Part shown: one piece after another, positions 12,230 through 24,564 of the stretch
Numbering within the stretch: position 1 is the stretch's first letter
How the letters are laid out: every line of letters begins with the position of its first letter
Assembly: GCF_030848805.1 (NCBI RefSeq)
Contig: NC_092361.1
Coordinates: 22,589,406-22,653,405 of the forward strand
Direction of reading: 5' to 3'
DNA from: Temnothorax longispinosus
Lineage: Eukaryota; Arthropoda; Insecta; Hymenoptera; Formicidae
Length of the DNA: 64,000 bases
The notes under the pieces: model-generated
What the model was told of the DNA's origin: nothing
Database searches by the model: none
The model's input: only the letters and a program-made list of their open reading frames with translations
Position numbers and translations under genes: made by a program

Positions 12230-13720
12230 ATTTGCAATTAATTCCTCAGCTTAGGGACCGAACGAAGACGTCGCGTGGAACGATGTACGTAGGCATGTAC
12301 GCCGCGACAAAAAGATCGCCAGTAATTTAACGCTAATCGCACGTGACTTCCTAAAACGGGCGTCCCGGATATTCCTCGACGATCCCTGACGAACTTATTC
12401 GACAAGTAAAGACCCCCCCGCAGTCATCGTTCATTCACATCGTTCTCTTTTGTCCTTCCTCCCTTCCTCTGTCCTTTTCTCCGGGAGACCCTGCAACCCA
12501 TGAAACGTCGCATGAGCAACAACGAACGGCGGCGGGTTTATTGGCGGCCGTAACTCGTAAACTCTGGCGCGCGCCTCCGATCAGCTGATCCGTTCCATGA
12601 CCCGTGCAGGCGTTCAGTCTTTCCGGCTCTAACGGCTGTTTCGCGCGCTCGTTTTGTCGCGCGCGCGCGCGACTATATCACCCCATTATTTTACTCCCGA
12701 ACGATAATTTTTTTCCACATCCAACTAACGTTCCTTCAAAGGAGGATTAGTATTCTAGATGCGCCCTGTGCTGCTCGGCAATGTGTTCCCTTCGCGGGAA
12801 AATACTCGTCAACGGAACGGAAACGTCGCGGAGACGTTTACGAGAATAAAAGATACTTTTTAACAGGCATTAAATATATATGCTTTGTAAAATGAGTCGT
12901 TAATCTTCCTATTTTTTTTTAGCATCTGTTCGGGGTATCACGATGACATATATCACCGGCAATAATAATATACTCTTTTGAAGAAATAGCAAATAGCATT
13001 TAATTTATATGTCTCCTATTACGATACGATCGATGTACCGCGGATTGTAAATTATATTCAACATAATTATATCTCGACATTGACGTTAATTTGCCGTGTA
13101 GAAATATTTGAATTTCATATTAGGTGCGCGAGGAGAGAAGGCGTGTGTGTATCTCATCGATCGTCGTGGCGCGCGTACGTCCGCCGCGCCGCGCCGCGTC
13201 CTTCTGAAAATCGCCTGCCGCATGCGGCAACACGACGCTTGCGGTTTATCATTAGTTTGTTGCTCGTGCGAGCGCCATCGACGGCGCTCCGATAACTGAG
13301 ATAACATTCGCGTGATCAACCGCGGAGCTTAATCGTATGCGCACGAAGGGAGGAGGAGTGTGCGTGTGCGCGCAAGCGTGCCGTACATAACGAAATAGCG
13401 AAAATACACGGGCGCGCACCCGCGTATAGTTTAACCGTAGCCCAATAGATGGCGGCTCCATTATCTCTGCTCGTTCCGCTCGTCCGCTCGGCACCAGAGG
13501 CTCAGAGAGCGCGCCGCTCTCTTGCACCGTATCGCGCCAAGCCATCCCATATTAGTCCGGGTAATCTCCGAGGAATCAACAATGCCGGCCAGGTGTCCCC
13601 CCCCCCCCCGGTCACGAGTCGATCTCTCCCGTGAGATATCTCCGTCATCGGGAGAACGCGGGGCTCGCCGAGACATTTATCGGTCCGCATTCATTACCGC
13701 GCTTAATTAAGTCTTTGAGG
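12230..13720. promoter_or_regulatory. Intronic CpG-rich block, candidate internal regulatory region
   Basis: Two CpG-dense stretches (about 12230-12840 and 13090-13720) stand out from the AT-rich intron. The second includes TAGATGGCGG (13446-13455), which is close to both YY1/Pho (ATGGC core) and insect CTCF (one mismatch) consensuses as I know them. An ATG in that motif (13449) opens a 61-codon frame with no recognisable product. A run of 13 C lies at 13597-13609. It could be an alternative promoter, an enhancer or an element used by Polycomb proteins. Confidence 0.35.
13597..13609 (+). repeat. Poly-C tract (13 C)
   Basis: An uninterrupted run of 13 C lies in the intronic GC-rich block. Its length is prone to polymorphism and assembly error, and it could adopt i-motif/G-quadruplex structures. 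Confidence 0.9.
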
Positions 13721-16700
13721 CCCACCGGTCATCATTATGCGCACTTATATCATGGGCCAGAATAAATTTTACATAAAGTATGGCTTTATCAAATTCTGTC
13801 GGTTTCACCGTGAAAAGTATTTTGTATGAATAGTAAAATTCAGATGGGCCGTTTGAGATTTATTTACTTCCTACTTGAGAGAATATACTATATATATTTT
13901 TACATTTGCTTGTTTATTTATTTGCCTCATTACCTCTTAATTCTTCTGGCATCTGTGAAATAAAATTATGTCGCTGAAAAAACACGTAGGAATGTGGCAA
14001 TTATTTGATAGTCCTAATCTCATAAATATGGTAAATTGAAGGTAACTGAATAAATTATATAATTAGTGAAGCATTTCGAAATATTGAATGAAATATTTAT
14101 CGAGTTCCTTGACTTATATTTAATTTATTATCTTTATGTCAAGTCTCTTATGTCACACACGCACACGCGCATAAGTTAATAATGGAAATATGATAGATAT
14201 GAAAAATGTCGAATGCTTCCAATCGATATTACACTCCCGTTACACGCGACAACCCCAGTTATGAACCCTTCGACTATTTCTATCAGTTCGGGAGACTTGC
14301 TGCAATTTCTGAACTACCACCAAATATCTTTCAATCTTCCAATATTATATCGTCCTTTTTATTATTCTTTTTATAGCCAAGTGCGACTTACTATCGTTTT
14401 AATTTTTAATATCTTTTAAAATGTACATTGTTTTTTTTTTTAATTCTAGGTGTAAGTGATATTTTCTAATTTGTTAATATTTTATGCATTACAATGAATA
14501 TTAAAAAAAGCTTTTTATTAATATTTTATTAATATTTTGGCTTATTTGACTAGATGCAAGATCAATTTGAAAAACAATATTGTTGACAATTAAAATGTGT
14601 ACCACTATATACCGCTTATCTTAATATGCAAATTAAGTGGATTAAAATTCTAATATCAAAAACATTATAAAAATTTGATTGATAGCCATGAATTATTTTG
14701 AAACGTGAACTTTCAATACGTTTATACTTTTTTTATTCAATATTTGTTCCGAAATTTATAAAAAATTAGATAATTTAGCAACATGCCATTAATTTCGTAA
14801 ATCATTCCGTGCTCTCTATCACCATTCGTCTTGTATCAATATTTGTGAGAATCCTGACCTTTATGAAATAATATTTACATTTTAGTGAGAGTATTGACCT
14901 TTTTGTCAATAAATTCTTATCGCTTAAGCAATCGCGTCGAGGCAACAAGAGAGCATATCAAAAGAGAAAGGGAAATAGGGAGAGACTCGAGGACGGAATA
15001 GAGGAAAATTTGATAATTGAACTGGCGTAAAACTCGAGGAGCAAAATTTTTCGTTCGTTTGTGCAAACGTATATTTTATCGACGAAGATATTTAATAAGA
15101 TATCAAAGTATTTTAATAATTTGCATGTTAAGTGACTTGCGTTTATGTTTCGTTTTGTTTTACGGCTTAAGCTAAGAGAGAAATTATAGCTTTAATAGTA
15201 ATAAATCTAGAGAACTGTCAACTAGGATACATAAAAATATCTGCGTGACGCCTAAGATATTATAATGTTGTGCGAATGGCGTCCATCGCACGCATATGTT
15301 CCGACGGATCAAACATCGTTGTATCCGGTAGCACTATTTGTCCAGATAAGCTAAAGACAGATGACCCGATCCCTTTGATAACCTGATCCCTAAAAAATTT
15401 TATGGACCAAGATTCTTCTTGTTATTAAATTAATTATTAATTAATTATATCAGATCGCAATGATAAATGAGAAACAATTTGATATCTTTATGCGTTGCAA
15501 AACATAATAGATCCGAGGAACAACCCTCTCTCCATTTTTCTATATATATGTGAAAAATATAAAATATCGGCCGAACAACCCGCCGAAAATTTTGTTGCAT
15601 TTGCGTACACCAAGAAGACGTTTATTCAGTCCATGGCTGGGTTAAAGATAGACGGATGAGTCGCGAGCTTTCGTAATCGCTTCATTCCACTGGCGGCTTT
15701 GCCGTGTGTACCTTGCACCATCATCCCATCGTATATTCCGCTTTAACAAATGCATTCGCGTCGCTCCACATTCTGGGTTTGCAACGGAGCATAGTGTGCC
15801 CAGTTAAAAACCACCGACCAGTCGAGACGCTCTAGAGAACGAGTCTGACAAACGGTTCCGCGCTAACTCCGGCTTCATGTTTTTCGTGCGGTTAGTAGAA
15901 CCGGTCCAATTATATCATACCACTGTACCAGGAACGACCACGGCAACCCTCGTGCGCATGTTGTACACGTGTACATATATACGCGCGTATATGTTCGAAT
16001 AATGTTGCGCACGCACATGCAGCTGGAGTGCACGCTTTGACATTCGGAGAGTTGTATCAGGCGCGGATTTAGTCGCTGATGCGCCCAATACAGATATAAT
16101 TTCCTGTATAGAATCCTAATTTGTTTGATATTTGTTGACGACTTTATTACGTAAAAATAGTAACAAATCTTGCAGAGTATATTATTCGAAAATTTATTAT
16201 AAGAATTAAAAAAAATAGCTACGTTTCTGCAACCATGCGATTAGTGGCGATCTGAACATTTTAATTTAATGGAATTAATACTAGATGTCTGGTTCTCTTC
16301 CCTTTTTTAAAGCTTATAATTTTTCTAAAATTGCGGTAGAGTACGTTTGTCATATCAGCAATTTTCTCTGGATTAATACTGTTTATATACGCGAGATGAT
16401 AAAATCGCGCAATATAAGTAAACACAATCTGCATTTATTAATTTATTATATGGTCTAGATGGTGGAATTATTTATAATGAACGATTACGGAACGTTTATT
16501 AAAAAAGAAAGAGTAACGGTATCGGTTACGCGCCGATGCACCAACTAACGAACCGATGTATTTGCGCTCATTTCTGCCAGTCACTTCGTAGTAGCGAATG
16601 GCGGTGACTGTAGGAAAAAGGAATAGATACAGTCACTTTCTTCATTCAAAATCCGCTCGAATGTGCCAGCGACTAAACTAGGAACTAGTCTATAGACAGT

Positions 16701-16999
16701 ATAATAAACTTGTCTATAATATTTGCTTTATTTTATTTATTTATTTCTATTGATTTGATTATTGATTAGACTCTGATACATATGTAATCTAATTTAATTG
16801 AAAATAAATATATAATACATTTTGTAAAATCGAAAGCAGAAGGTGATATTGAAACCTATCTTCTGCACTGGCATCGTCGTTTTTAAGATAGACTTTCCTT
16901 ACTGAATATTACTAGCTAGCAGCTAGGTTGTTTTATCACCGGCAAACTAATTGTGTTAAGTGATGTGGGGTTCCTCCCCATCCTCCTTGTTTCCCGCAG

Positions 17000-17454
17000 G
17001 TTCGCTTGCGGGTGTGGGTGTCGGGGTTGGCGTAGCCGGAATGGGCGTCGGGTGCGGCAGCTCCAACCCCCTGGAATGGACGGGCCAGGTGACGGTGCGG
17101 AAGAAACGCAAGCCTTACTCCAAGTTTCAAACTCTCGAGCTGGAGAAGGAGTTCCTCTTCAACGCTTACGTATCGAAGCAGAAGCGATGGGAGCTCGCGC
17201 GTAACCTGAATTTAACCGAGCGCCAAGTCAAGATCTGGTTTCAAAACCGTCGGATGAAGAACAAGAAGAACAGCCAGCGGCAGACCCAGCAGCAAAATAA
17301 TAACAACAATAATAGCAGCAGCGCCAACAATGCGAATCATCACGCGGCGACCGGTAGTCATCACCATCCGAGCACCGCGCACGCACCACCCTCGAGTCAC
17401 CACGTGGTCGCGCAGGCGCATCACGCGAACGGCTCCACGAAGCATCATCAGTGA
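17000..17454 (+). CDS. Abd-B: Abdominal-B homeotic protein, coding exon 2 (homeodomain and C-terminus)
   Basis: This exon encodes the DNA-binding part of Abd-B, a nuclear transcription factor that sets posterior abdominal identity. It starts after CCCGCAG at 16999 and completes the split glycine codon. A glycine/valine-rich linker comes first, then LEWTGQV carrying the tryptophan typical of Abd-B/Hox9-13 linkers, the homeodomain (17095-17274), and a 59-residue tail with Q, N, S and H runs ending KHHQ. The stop is TGA at 17452-17454. With exon 1 from 10795 the protein is 494 residues, close to the long Drosophila m-form. The tail (NSQRQ, N-run, S-run, final K-x-H-Q) matches my memory of fly Abd-B, which supports this as the normal stop. 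The TGA is followed by C (TGAC), and the frame stays open for 106 codons more. Confidence 0.97.
17095..17274 (+). other. Abd-B: Abd-B-class homeobox
   Basis: The 60 residues begin VRKKRKPYSK and include helix 3 KIWFQNRRMKNKK. Trp48, Phe49, Gln50, Asn51 and Arg53 are all present, so DNA binding should be intact. The N-terminal arm KKRKPYSK and the YVSKQKRWELARNL block are diagnostic of Abd-B/Hox9-like proteins rather than abd-A or Ubx. This places the gene at the posterior (5') end of the Hox cluster. Confidence 0.98.
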
Positions 17455-17775
17455 CCCGTGGCCTTCTCTGGGGTAGTTTTCGGGCATCATCATCACAGCC
17501 ATACCTCGTCCAGCAGCGGTGGCAGCCACGGGGGCAGCCATAGCAGCCTGGTAGCAGGTCACAGCCATAGCCTCCACGCACCGCAGTCCCAGACGCCGCT
17601 GCCGCCGATTCACGTGTCGTCGTCGTCGTCGGGCACCCTGACGCCCGCCACGGCCGTAGTCCATCCACACACGCATACGCACGCACACTCCGGCAGCCAT
17701 CATCATCAGCTGGCGCACGTGGCTCAACAGTACCCCGCTCTCCTACATCAAACGCCTCACGGCTTGGCCGCCTGA
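17455..17775 (+). CDS. Abd-B: In-frame post-stop extension of Abd-B (candidate stop-codon readthrough)
   Basis: Directly after the TGA at 17452-17454 the same frame stays open for 106 codons (PVAFSGVVFG... to ...QTPHGLAA) and ends at TGA 17773-17775. The product is His/Ser/Pro/Thr-rich, like the tail before the stop. Histidine is encoded by both CAT and CAC within the same runs, and serine by both AGC and TCG/TCC. This is what coding constraint gives and simple repeat DNA does not. The first stop has a C at +4 (TGAC), a context known to be leaky. No GT donor sits at the stop to bypass it, although splicing elsewhere or a base-call error are alternatives. A full readthrough protein would be about 601 residues. 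The extension resembles no domain I know. Confidence 0.6.
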   Translation, partial: PVAFSGVVFGHHHHSHTSSSSGGSHGGSHSSLVAGHSHSLHAPQSQTPLPPIHVSSSSSGTLTPATAVVHPHTHTHAHSGSHHHQLAHVAQQYPALLHQTPHGLAA

Positions 17776-17818
17776 ACGCACCGAACGCCCCAGAGAAAAA
17801 CCCGTCGAGACGCCTCTG

Positions 17819-17824
17819 AATAAA
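17819..17824 (+). terminator. AATAAA polyadenylation signal (proximal)
   Basis: An exact AATAAA lies 44 bases after the second TGA, close enough to end a short transcript that contains the extension frame. Confidence 0.5.
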
Positions 17825-17949
17825 ACTGAGGTGATCCCGCTAAATCGTCGATCAATATCCACGTCCACGGGAATTCGATGAAAACTCATGGACTCTGTCG
17901 AGCAGCCGTTCAAAGACTGCCTCTGCTAAGGAAAGATAAAAGCTCGCGC

Positions 17950-18013
17950 GTAGTTTATTATTATTAATTATTAATTATATTATTAATTATTAATTATATT
18001 ATTATTATTATTC
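17950..18013 (+). repeat. ATT/AATT-rich tandem repeat
   Basis: Units of TATTAATTATTAATTA repeat at least twice and run into (ATT)n. A similar (ATT)n tract lies at about 20825-20875. Both are simple AT-rich repeats in or near the 3' UTR. Confidence 0.8.
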
Positions 18014-20086
18014 AATCAAGCGAAGACTTCGCTATTGTATAGAAAGGGCGCGTTTGGGGCCACTATTTCAAGCGGTCCGAAGACTCTTTTCGAGTGTCGG
18101 TGTCGGGGGTGCCGGTATTCTACGAATAATACGCGTCATCAGACGACACCAAGCAATCTGTCCAATTCGTAATTCGGTAGTATTTTCTCCAGTTATATAT
18201 ATAGATATATATACATAAAGTAAAGAGGTAATTAATGTCACTTAATGTACCCCTACTCCTCCCACCGCCCCAGAGCCTCCTCTTCCCTCTTCCAGTCGCG
18301 TCGTATGTTTACTCCGTCTCAACATCCCTGTCTATTGTTGGGCCCGGGTCTCGCACATTTGGAGATTGGAAACGTATCGTTGCAGCTACACCCGGGGCTA
18401 ATTCAATCAAACACCATTGATTTTGCAGTTAGGGCTGGACGGTCCGTCGAGAATCGCAAGTTGTAAAGCGGATGGGTCGCTTTTAGGGGTAAGTGGACTC
18501 ACTGATCTCGCGTAAGTGCATGTGTATCGCTCTTTAAATTAACTTTTCACTTCGGTATGTGTTATATACGATCGCGTTAAAGACCTGCAAATCTTGTCGA
18601 TTACCTACGTACAACTAGATAATGCTAAAAAGTTAGTGTTAGCCAAGAATTTATTATTACTCGGCATTCAACGCTCTTAAGTCTGTTTTTCTTAAAACGT
18701 TAATTCGAAATAATAGCTTTATTGACATGTAGACTCGCGGCAAATATCTGTTTTCGGTAATATTTGAATTTAAATGTCAATTACAGATCTAAAAAAAACT
18801 TGCAGCGTAGTCCACATTTATCGAAATATATATATATTACTTATAATGAAAACGATTCTCGACTCACAGAAAGGAAAGTCAAAGGTAGTTTGTGAGATAT
18901 AAATACCTTCTTCTTTTGCTGTTCAATTATTTGCCTGTCGTGACAAAGTAAAATGTGTGGTAAATTTTGAAGTCAGTGTAGAACACGAGCGTATCCGAAA
19001 AGTTAGGCAGTTACGTTCACAATGTCGTACTAATCGCCTACCAAGGATCGCAAAAATTAGTACCTATAATTCTTGTATTAATATTGAGGAAAAGCGTTTT
19101 ATGTTAAAAATATACCTAGTAGCCAGATTAGTGGTCGATCGTTCTCTAGGCTGAGTTTGGGATCTTCATAAAAATTATATGCAGGGTCAAGATCGTACAC
19201 TCAGTATTTTCATCTCCGCGCGCGGGCGAAATTCTTGCCGTGAAAGGAACAAAAGGTTGTGGTACTTAACGCTCTAAACTTTACCACTTGCTAACAAGAT
19301 AGCGTAATTGTGTTATTTATATGATAATAATTGATAACACGTGATAAGGGCTTTTTGGCTTACGTTGCTAAAAAACCGGCGCCGAAAATTTTTCCAAAAT
19401 TTTCGTATTTTATAACGATATTTCATTGCCATTGGGTATCCCAAGTCGACAAAAACTGGACGTGATATCGATCGATATCTTAAATCGACATTCGTTAAGT
19501 TTTAATATCTATTAAAAATTATTTTAATATTAAAATTAACTAAATATAATTGAATCGATATTCTTATTGATTATATTCTGTGCTTTTGACTAGAAACTTA
19601 AAAATATCTAAGACGAAAGTATTTGTTGATTAATAGTTATCAATAATTATACATACATGATCATTGATAATTATTAATATGTATGCATATATTTTTTTTT
19701 TGCGTTCAGTGAATGTCACAAGTATTGATCTCTGTAAATATATCCAATGGATATGTCATCTGACGGACGTCTTCCGGTCGTTCTACATCTTTTGTTTAAG
19801 ACCCGTGTGCTCATGTCTTTCACGACGAGAAGCGAACGTAGTAAAAGAAAATCGATCTCGTATGAACGAAGTCCTAAGCGCGGCCGGAATACAATTTTGA
19901 ACAGAACATCAGCGAGTAAGTAGGTAATCTAATCAGGTGTTAAATGAAAAAGGAAACTATCCCACTGGATCTCTATTCTAAGGTGCAACATTATCTAAAT
20001 TACAAAGGACTTGCTGAGTCCGTGTGAATGGCTACAATATATTATATACATGTATTTTGTGTATGTGTATGTATGTGAGTGTTCGG

Positions 20087-20165
20087 ACGGGCGTGTATGT
20101 ATATATATATGTGTACGTGTAGGCATATTCGCCTACATATATATATATATATATATATATGTATA
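20087..20165 (+). repeat. (TA)n tract forming a long imperfect hairpin
   Basis: TGTAGGC (20118-20124) and GCCTACA (20131-20137) form a GC-containing stem around a 6-nt loop. The flanking GT/TA-rich left side and the (AT)n right side continue the pairing with G-U wobbles and about one mismatch. It could fold as a long hairpin in the 3' UTR, or it may be a microsatellite with chance symmetry. Confidence 0.5.
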
Positions 20166-20260
20166 TTTTTTGTGAGCAAGAGCATTTGTTTTATTTGAGC
20201 ATTTGTGGTGTACGAATGTGTCACACGGCAGTGGATACGAATGTACGTTTTGTGGTACAA

Positions 20261-20266
20261 AATAAA
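20261..20266 (+). terminator. AATAAA polyadenylation signal (distal)
   Basis: This exact AATAAA lies just before a purine-rich block. It is a candidate distal 3' end for Abd-B. Confidence 0.35.
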
Positions 20267-20300
20267 AAGTAAATGCGCTTTGCACTGGAAGAATCGATAG

Positions 20301-20410
20301 GAAGAGAGAACGAGAGAGAGAGAAAGAGAGAGCGAGAAAGAACGAGAGCGAGAGCAAGAGGGGAACGAGAGATGGATAAACCGGGAGCGAGAAAGAGAGG
20401 GCGAGAGAAA
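20301..20410 (+). repeat. GA-rich purine tract
   Basis: About 110 bp of interrupted GAGAG/GCGAGA sequence with many GAGA-factor-type cores. The antisense reading gives Ser/Leu-rich open frames that are repeat artefacts. It sits at the likely 3' end of Abd-B and could be part of a GAGA-bound element. Confidence 0.7.
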
Positions 20411-23400
20411 CGAAAACAGGATATCACCGTGAATTGAAAATTCTTAAGCGTATGAGATAGCTGCGAACGATAGCAACAGATATTTATGCGGCTGAGTCGA
20501 GAAGAAGCGTAAATACAGCGCGATGATAGGACGTGGATCGCATAGAGTGAATCTGAATTCGTGAGAGACTGAGTTCCGGACAACTGTATAGTTCTGCCAC
20601 GGTACTGTAACGGATAATTATGTAACGACGATAATATAATACAATATAAATGATAACGAGGTAAATAATTTCAAGTGGAATGACTAAATGGGAAATTTCG
20701 ACCGGACGGTAGCGATCCTGTTGCGTTTACCGTGCCGTCCGAAGCTTTGCTGCAAGTTGATTGTAATTAGTTATTAAATATACCACTGACGATGTTTATT
20801 ATGACTATTAAAAAAAATTCTTAAGATTATTATTATATTATATTATATTATTATTAATATTATTATCATTATTATTGTGAGCGTCACGTTAATATTATGT
20901 TATTGTTTTTATTGTGTGTTGTTTTGTATGTACCTATCAGCCTATAATAATAACATTATTACAATTATCTATACACCCGCTCACACACAGACACAGTAGA
21001 GGAACGGGGAAAGGAAGTAAATACACATTATTATCTTTGTCCGCTCTAAATACTGCTTTGATTTTCCGACCCACAAATTTATGGTGTACCAATTTGAAGA
21101 GAAATTTCCGATCTCTTAACACACAAACGGAAATTTTATGTTTTCTAATTCGTGAAAAATTTTATAACACTTTAGATTGTACTAATTTTCGATCGATAGC
21201 CTGGAAAATTCGTAGAATGAGTAATCGAAAACTAAAGTTATATATTATGTCGTTGAGGTGCTGGAAAAGGAAAGTGGGATGCTTGAGAGATAGCACCTTT
21301 TTATTAAAAAGAAATTGTTTTATATAAAGATGTTTTTAAATATTTTTTTGTGACTTAATTGCTAAAATATTTTTCTGTTATTATTATTTTTATATAGGCG
21401 ATAACAAAGCTATAACGCACCAAGTTATTACTGATATACATGAAGTAAATGTAAAAATCACAATTGTAACATTTATGTTGTCCATCAATATTGCTCTTCA
21501 TGCAGTAAAGAACTGTTAGATCTTTCTCTTGATTTGCCACTTCATATTGTATATTATCATGCGCTGTATCTGTAAATTATATGCGTAAATATTAATTGTT
21601 TAATATTACGTTTAAAAATCTCCATCCTTATATCACATATGACAAAAACATATAACAAAATATTACAAATAAATCGTCATGTTTTTTTTATCAAATTAAT
21701 TATGTTCGACCCATTATGCACGCAAAAATAATGAAGAAAAATATTTTTGCAATCCTTTTATAATACATTTTAACAGACGTACATTAAAATATAATATAAT
21801 TTTTTTTTACATAAGCTGAAATTTTATATAGTATGTTTGTGAAATTATTATAATTTTCCAAAACCTGAAAGTTATGAGAGATATGATATAGTTTATTTAA
21901 AAGCACTCAGGATATTGCAAAATTTTTATTTTAATTTTGTATAATATTTCGATACTGTCAATATATGAGTTATGCAATTATTTTATTTTTTGTACATGTT
22001 AACAAATCTTGCACAATAATTTTCTATGTTTATATTGCTTGTTTTCTTATAAAATATTATTTTTACGAGTTTAAACAACTTTTTATTTTACAAATTTTGG
22101 TGGTTCTAAAATGCATTACGATTAAAAGTAAATAAAATTATGCATAAGAGTTAAACGCTCTGCTATTTAGTACGTCACATATCAAAGCTTAATATTACAT
22201 AGTATTTTTTAAATATCTGTAATATCTCTCCGATGAAATATATTATTTTGAATAATACATTATATACACGTACTATTCAATGCCTGATGTGTTTGTCAAA
22301 ACGTAATGCTATTTAATCCACGAAAATTTTTAATTTATTTAAAGTTGAATTTAAACTTCTTTTTTAAAAGTCAAACGATTAATATGTTGAAAAAATATAT
22401 TTAAACTACGACTTTATTATTACTTTTTAATGACATGTCCAGAACTCGAGAAAAATATGAAATGCAGTAAATGCAAATTGTTTCCGTTATTTTTAAACAT
22501 GTTTTTTTTTAAATGTGTGCATTTTATTTAATTTTTTCCATTCCTACATTTATCCATTCACATTTTAATTGTATTTGTATGATACTAAGATATGTCCGTA
22601 AGGTAGAAATTATATGCTACTTGTAAATAAAATTACAAGATTATTCCTGTATCGAAGTGCAATAATAAAATATGTTATATTAGTGCCAAAGTAATTGCAG
22701 AAAAAAAGCATGAAGTTCCTTCCGCATCAAACAAGAGTATACAATAGTTAGTCAAAATTTTTTTATCTTTTAAAATGTATTCCACGAAGTAAATACTTCT
22801 GTTGTATCCATACAATTACATATAAAATTTTTATAATTTTGTAGTAATAGTTTTAAATTAAAAATATTTGAAAACTAATTCAAATATATAGTTATAGGCT
22901 GTTTTTATATTTTTAATTTGACAATTTTTGTAACATACAATTATTTATATATAGTAGAACAGGATGTGTATATTTTACATATATGTGCTTTAAATATCTT
23001 TTGTATGCAAATAGAAAATTAGTTGTATGCAAATTTCTACTAAAAATTGCGAATTCAAATTATATCTAATGTATACAAATTGTTTGAGTACAAAATATAT
23101 TTCGTTATTATGTTTCATTTGAATAATGTAGAAATATAATAGTAATGATATTACATTAGAGTTATTAAAATTGTTTTACGTAATTATTTAAAGAACTGAA
23201 TAGTAAATTAATTATTACGCAAGATTGTATAAATTATGTAAGACATTTAAATTAATACATAAAATGTAATAGATGTGTTTAGACTTTAATAGATAAAACA
23301 TAGGATTGTATCTTTTAGTCATAGGTCTATTATTATATTCTAGGATTTTGTACGATTTTTTGAAAAGGACTTCTAATTAAAAATTTGTCGGTAAGTATTG

Positions 23401-24529
23401 AACATATAATGCATAATATATTATTTGTTTTTTTTGCAAAAAAGTTAGTTTCCATATATTTACACAATATATGTTTATTTAATTTAAAAATACAATAGAT
23501 TAATAAAAAATAGATATACACAGCAATTAATAAATTCAAAGATATACAGAAAATTGATAGAATCTTTTTTGACAATAAAGCAAAATATTAACTTATATAA
23601 ATAAACATTAAGAAAAGATCTGTCAGACAAAAAGATAATTCTATTTATTAAAATAAACTGATTTAACGAAATAACTATAGAACATAATTTTTGCTTAAAT
23701 ATTCGTTAATTCAATAATTTCTTTAATATGTAATTTAAGTTTCAAAATTTTAAACAATTTTCGATTAAATTATTGAAATATGTTATTTTTTGTACAATCC
23801 ATTTAATAACTTCGAAAGCATATGGTGCACATATTTAGTGAAATATGGTGAAAACGTTTTTTTGTAAACCGTTATGCCATCCATTGAATCCATTGATTGA
23901 GTGTTCGACTTTCCAAAAATAAAAAAAATTGGGTCCAAGTCACGTCATCCGATGTTTTTCCAGCAGTGAAGAACAGCGGAATTCTTTAAAATTCTACCCC
24001 TTGATGCAAAAAAAATTAGAAACTTTTGTCGCAACTTTCTAATCCTGCCCTAGCTTCACTCGTATCTTCAGTTGTGTGTGATACTATAACGAGTGATAAT
24101 GTAATGCTTGCATGATATCATTTAAAGTTTTCTTTTTACTTAAAAATAACTAATAATTTGTGTTGGTTAATTATATGGTCACGCTAGCATATAAGTACTG
24201 TGGTGAAGTTATAATTTGTAGCTATATGTACATACATATATGTACATTTTATATGTATTTAAAAAGACTATAAGAATTCAACTCTATGAAGACTTGTTTA
24301 AAAAGAGACGCGTAATGGAAGTTTTATAATGACAAATTTACTTCTTGAGCCACTACTGCGTCGAGTATGTCATAAATTAAGTAGGTTTTTATATTAAAAA
24401 AAAAAATAAATGTTTAGATAATTACAGTAACTATCAAAGTGACAATTACGTGTATATGTATATAGTAAAAGTGATAATTTTGTTTGAATTATATTTAAAT
24501 GACTGTGGAAGTTAATTATAAAGTAAAAG
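20411..24529. other. AT-rich non-coding DNA
   Basis: This is very AT-rich sequence with dense stops. The 20914-21327 frame (+) lacks any recognisable domain and is most likely chance. I see nothing else to name. Confidence 0.6.
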
Positions 24530-24553
24530 AGAAACTAGCTCGAGCTAGTTTCT
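24530..24553. repeat. 24-bp perfect palindrome
   Basis: AGAAACTAGCTC and its exact reverse complement meet at a central CTCGAG with no spacer. A further partial copy (TCGAGCTAGTT) follows at once at 24554-24564. It lies in AT-rich DNA, where a 24-bp perfect palindrome with this G/C content stands out. Confidence 0.9.
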
Positions 24554-24564
24554 TCGAGCTAGTT

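Larger units (their letters stand above)
11825..16999 (+). other. Abd-B intron (about 5.2 kb)
   Basis: The intron has a GTAAGC donor at 11825 and a pyrimidine-rich tract ending CCCGCAG at 16999. It joins phase 1 to phase 1. It starts GC-rich (see the island at 12230-13720) and is AT-rich from about 13730 to 16930. No coding exon is evident inside. A short hairpin (ACCTGAGG 12099-12106 with CCTCAGGT 12117-12124) lies near its 5' end. Confidence 0.85.
17776..20290 (+). other. Probable Abd-B 3' UTR
   Basis: The sequence after the second stop is non-coding, with several stops in every frame. Canonical AATAAA signals occur at 17819-17824 (44 bases after the second stop) and 20261-20266. The second would give a long 3' UTR with AT-rich repeats, a TGTAAATA Pumilio-like site (19733-19740) and a long hairpin near 20090-20165. 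Long, alternatively polyadenylated 3' UTRs are common in insect Hox genes. Which site is used cannot be decided here. Confidence 0.5.
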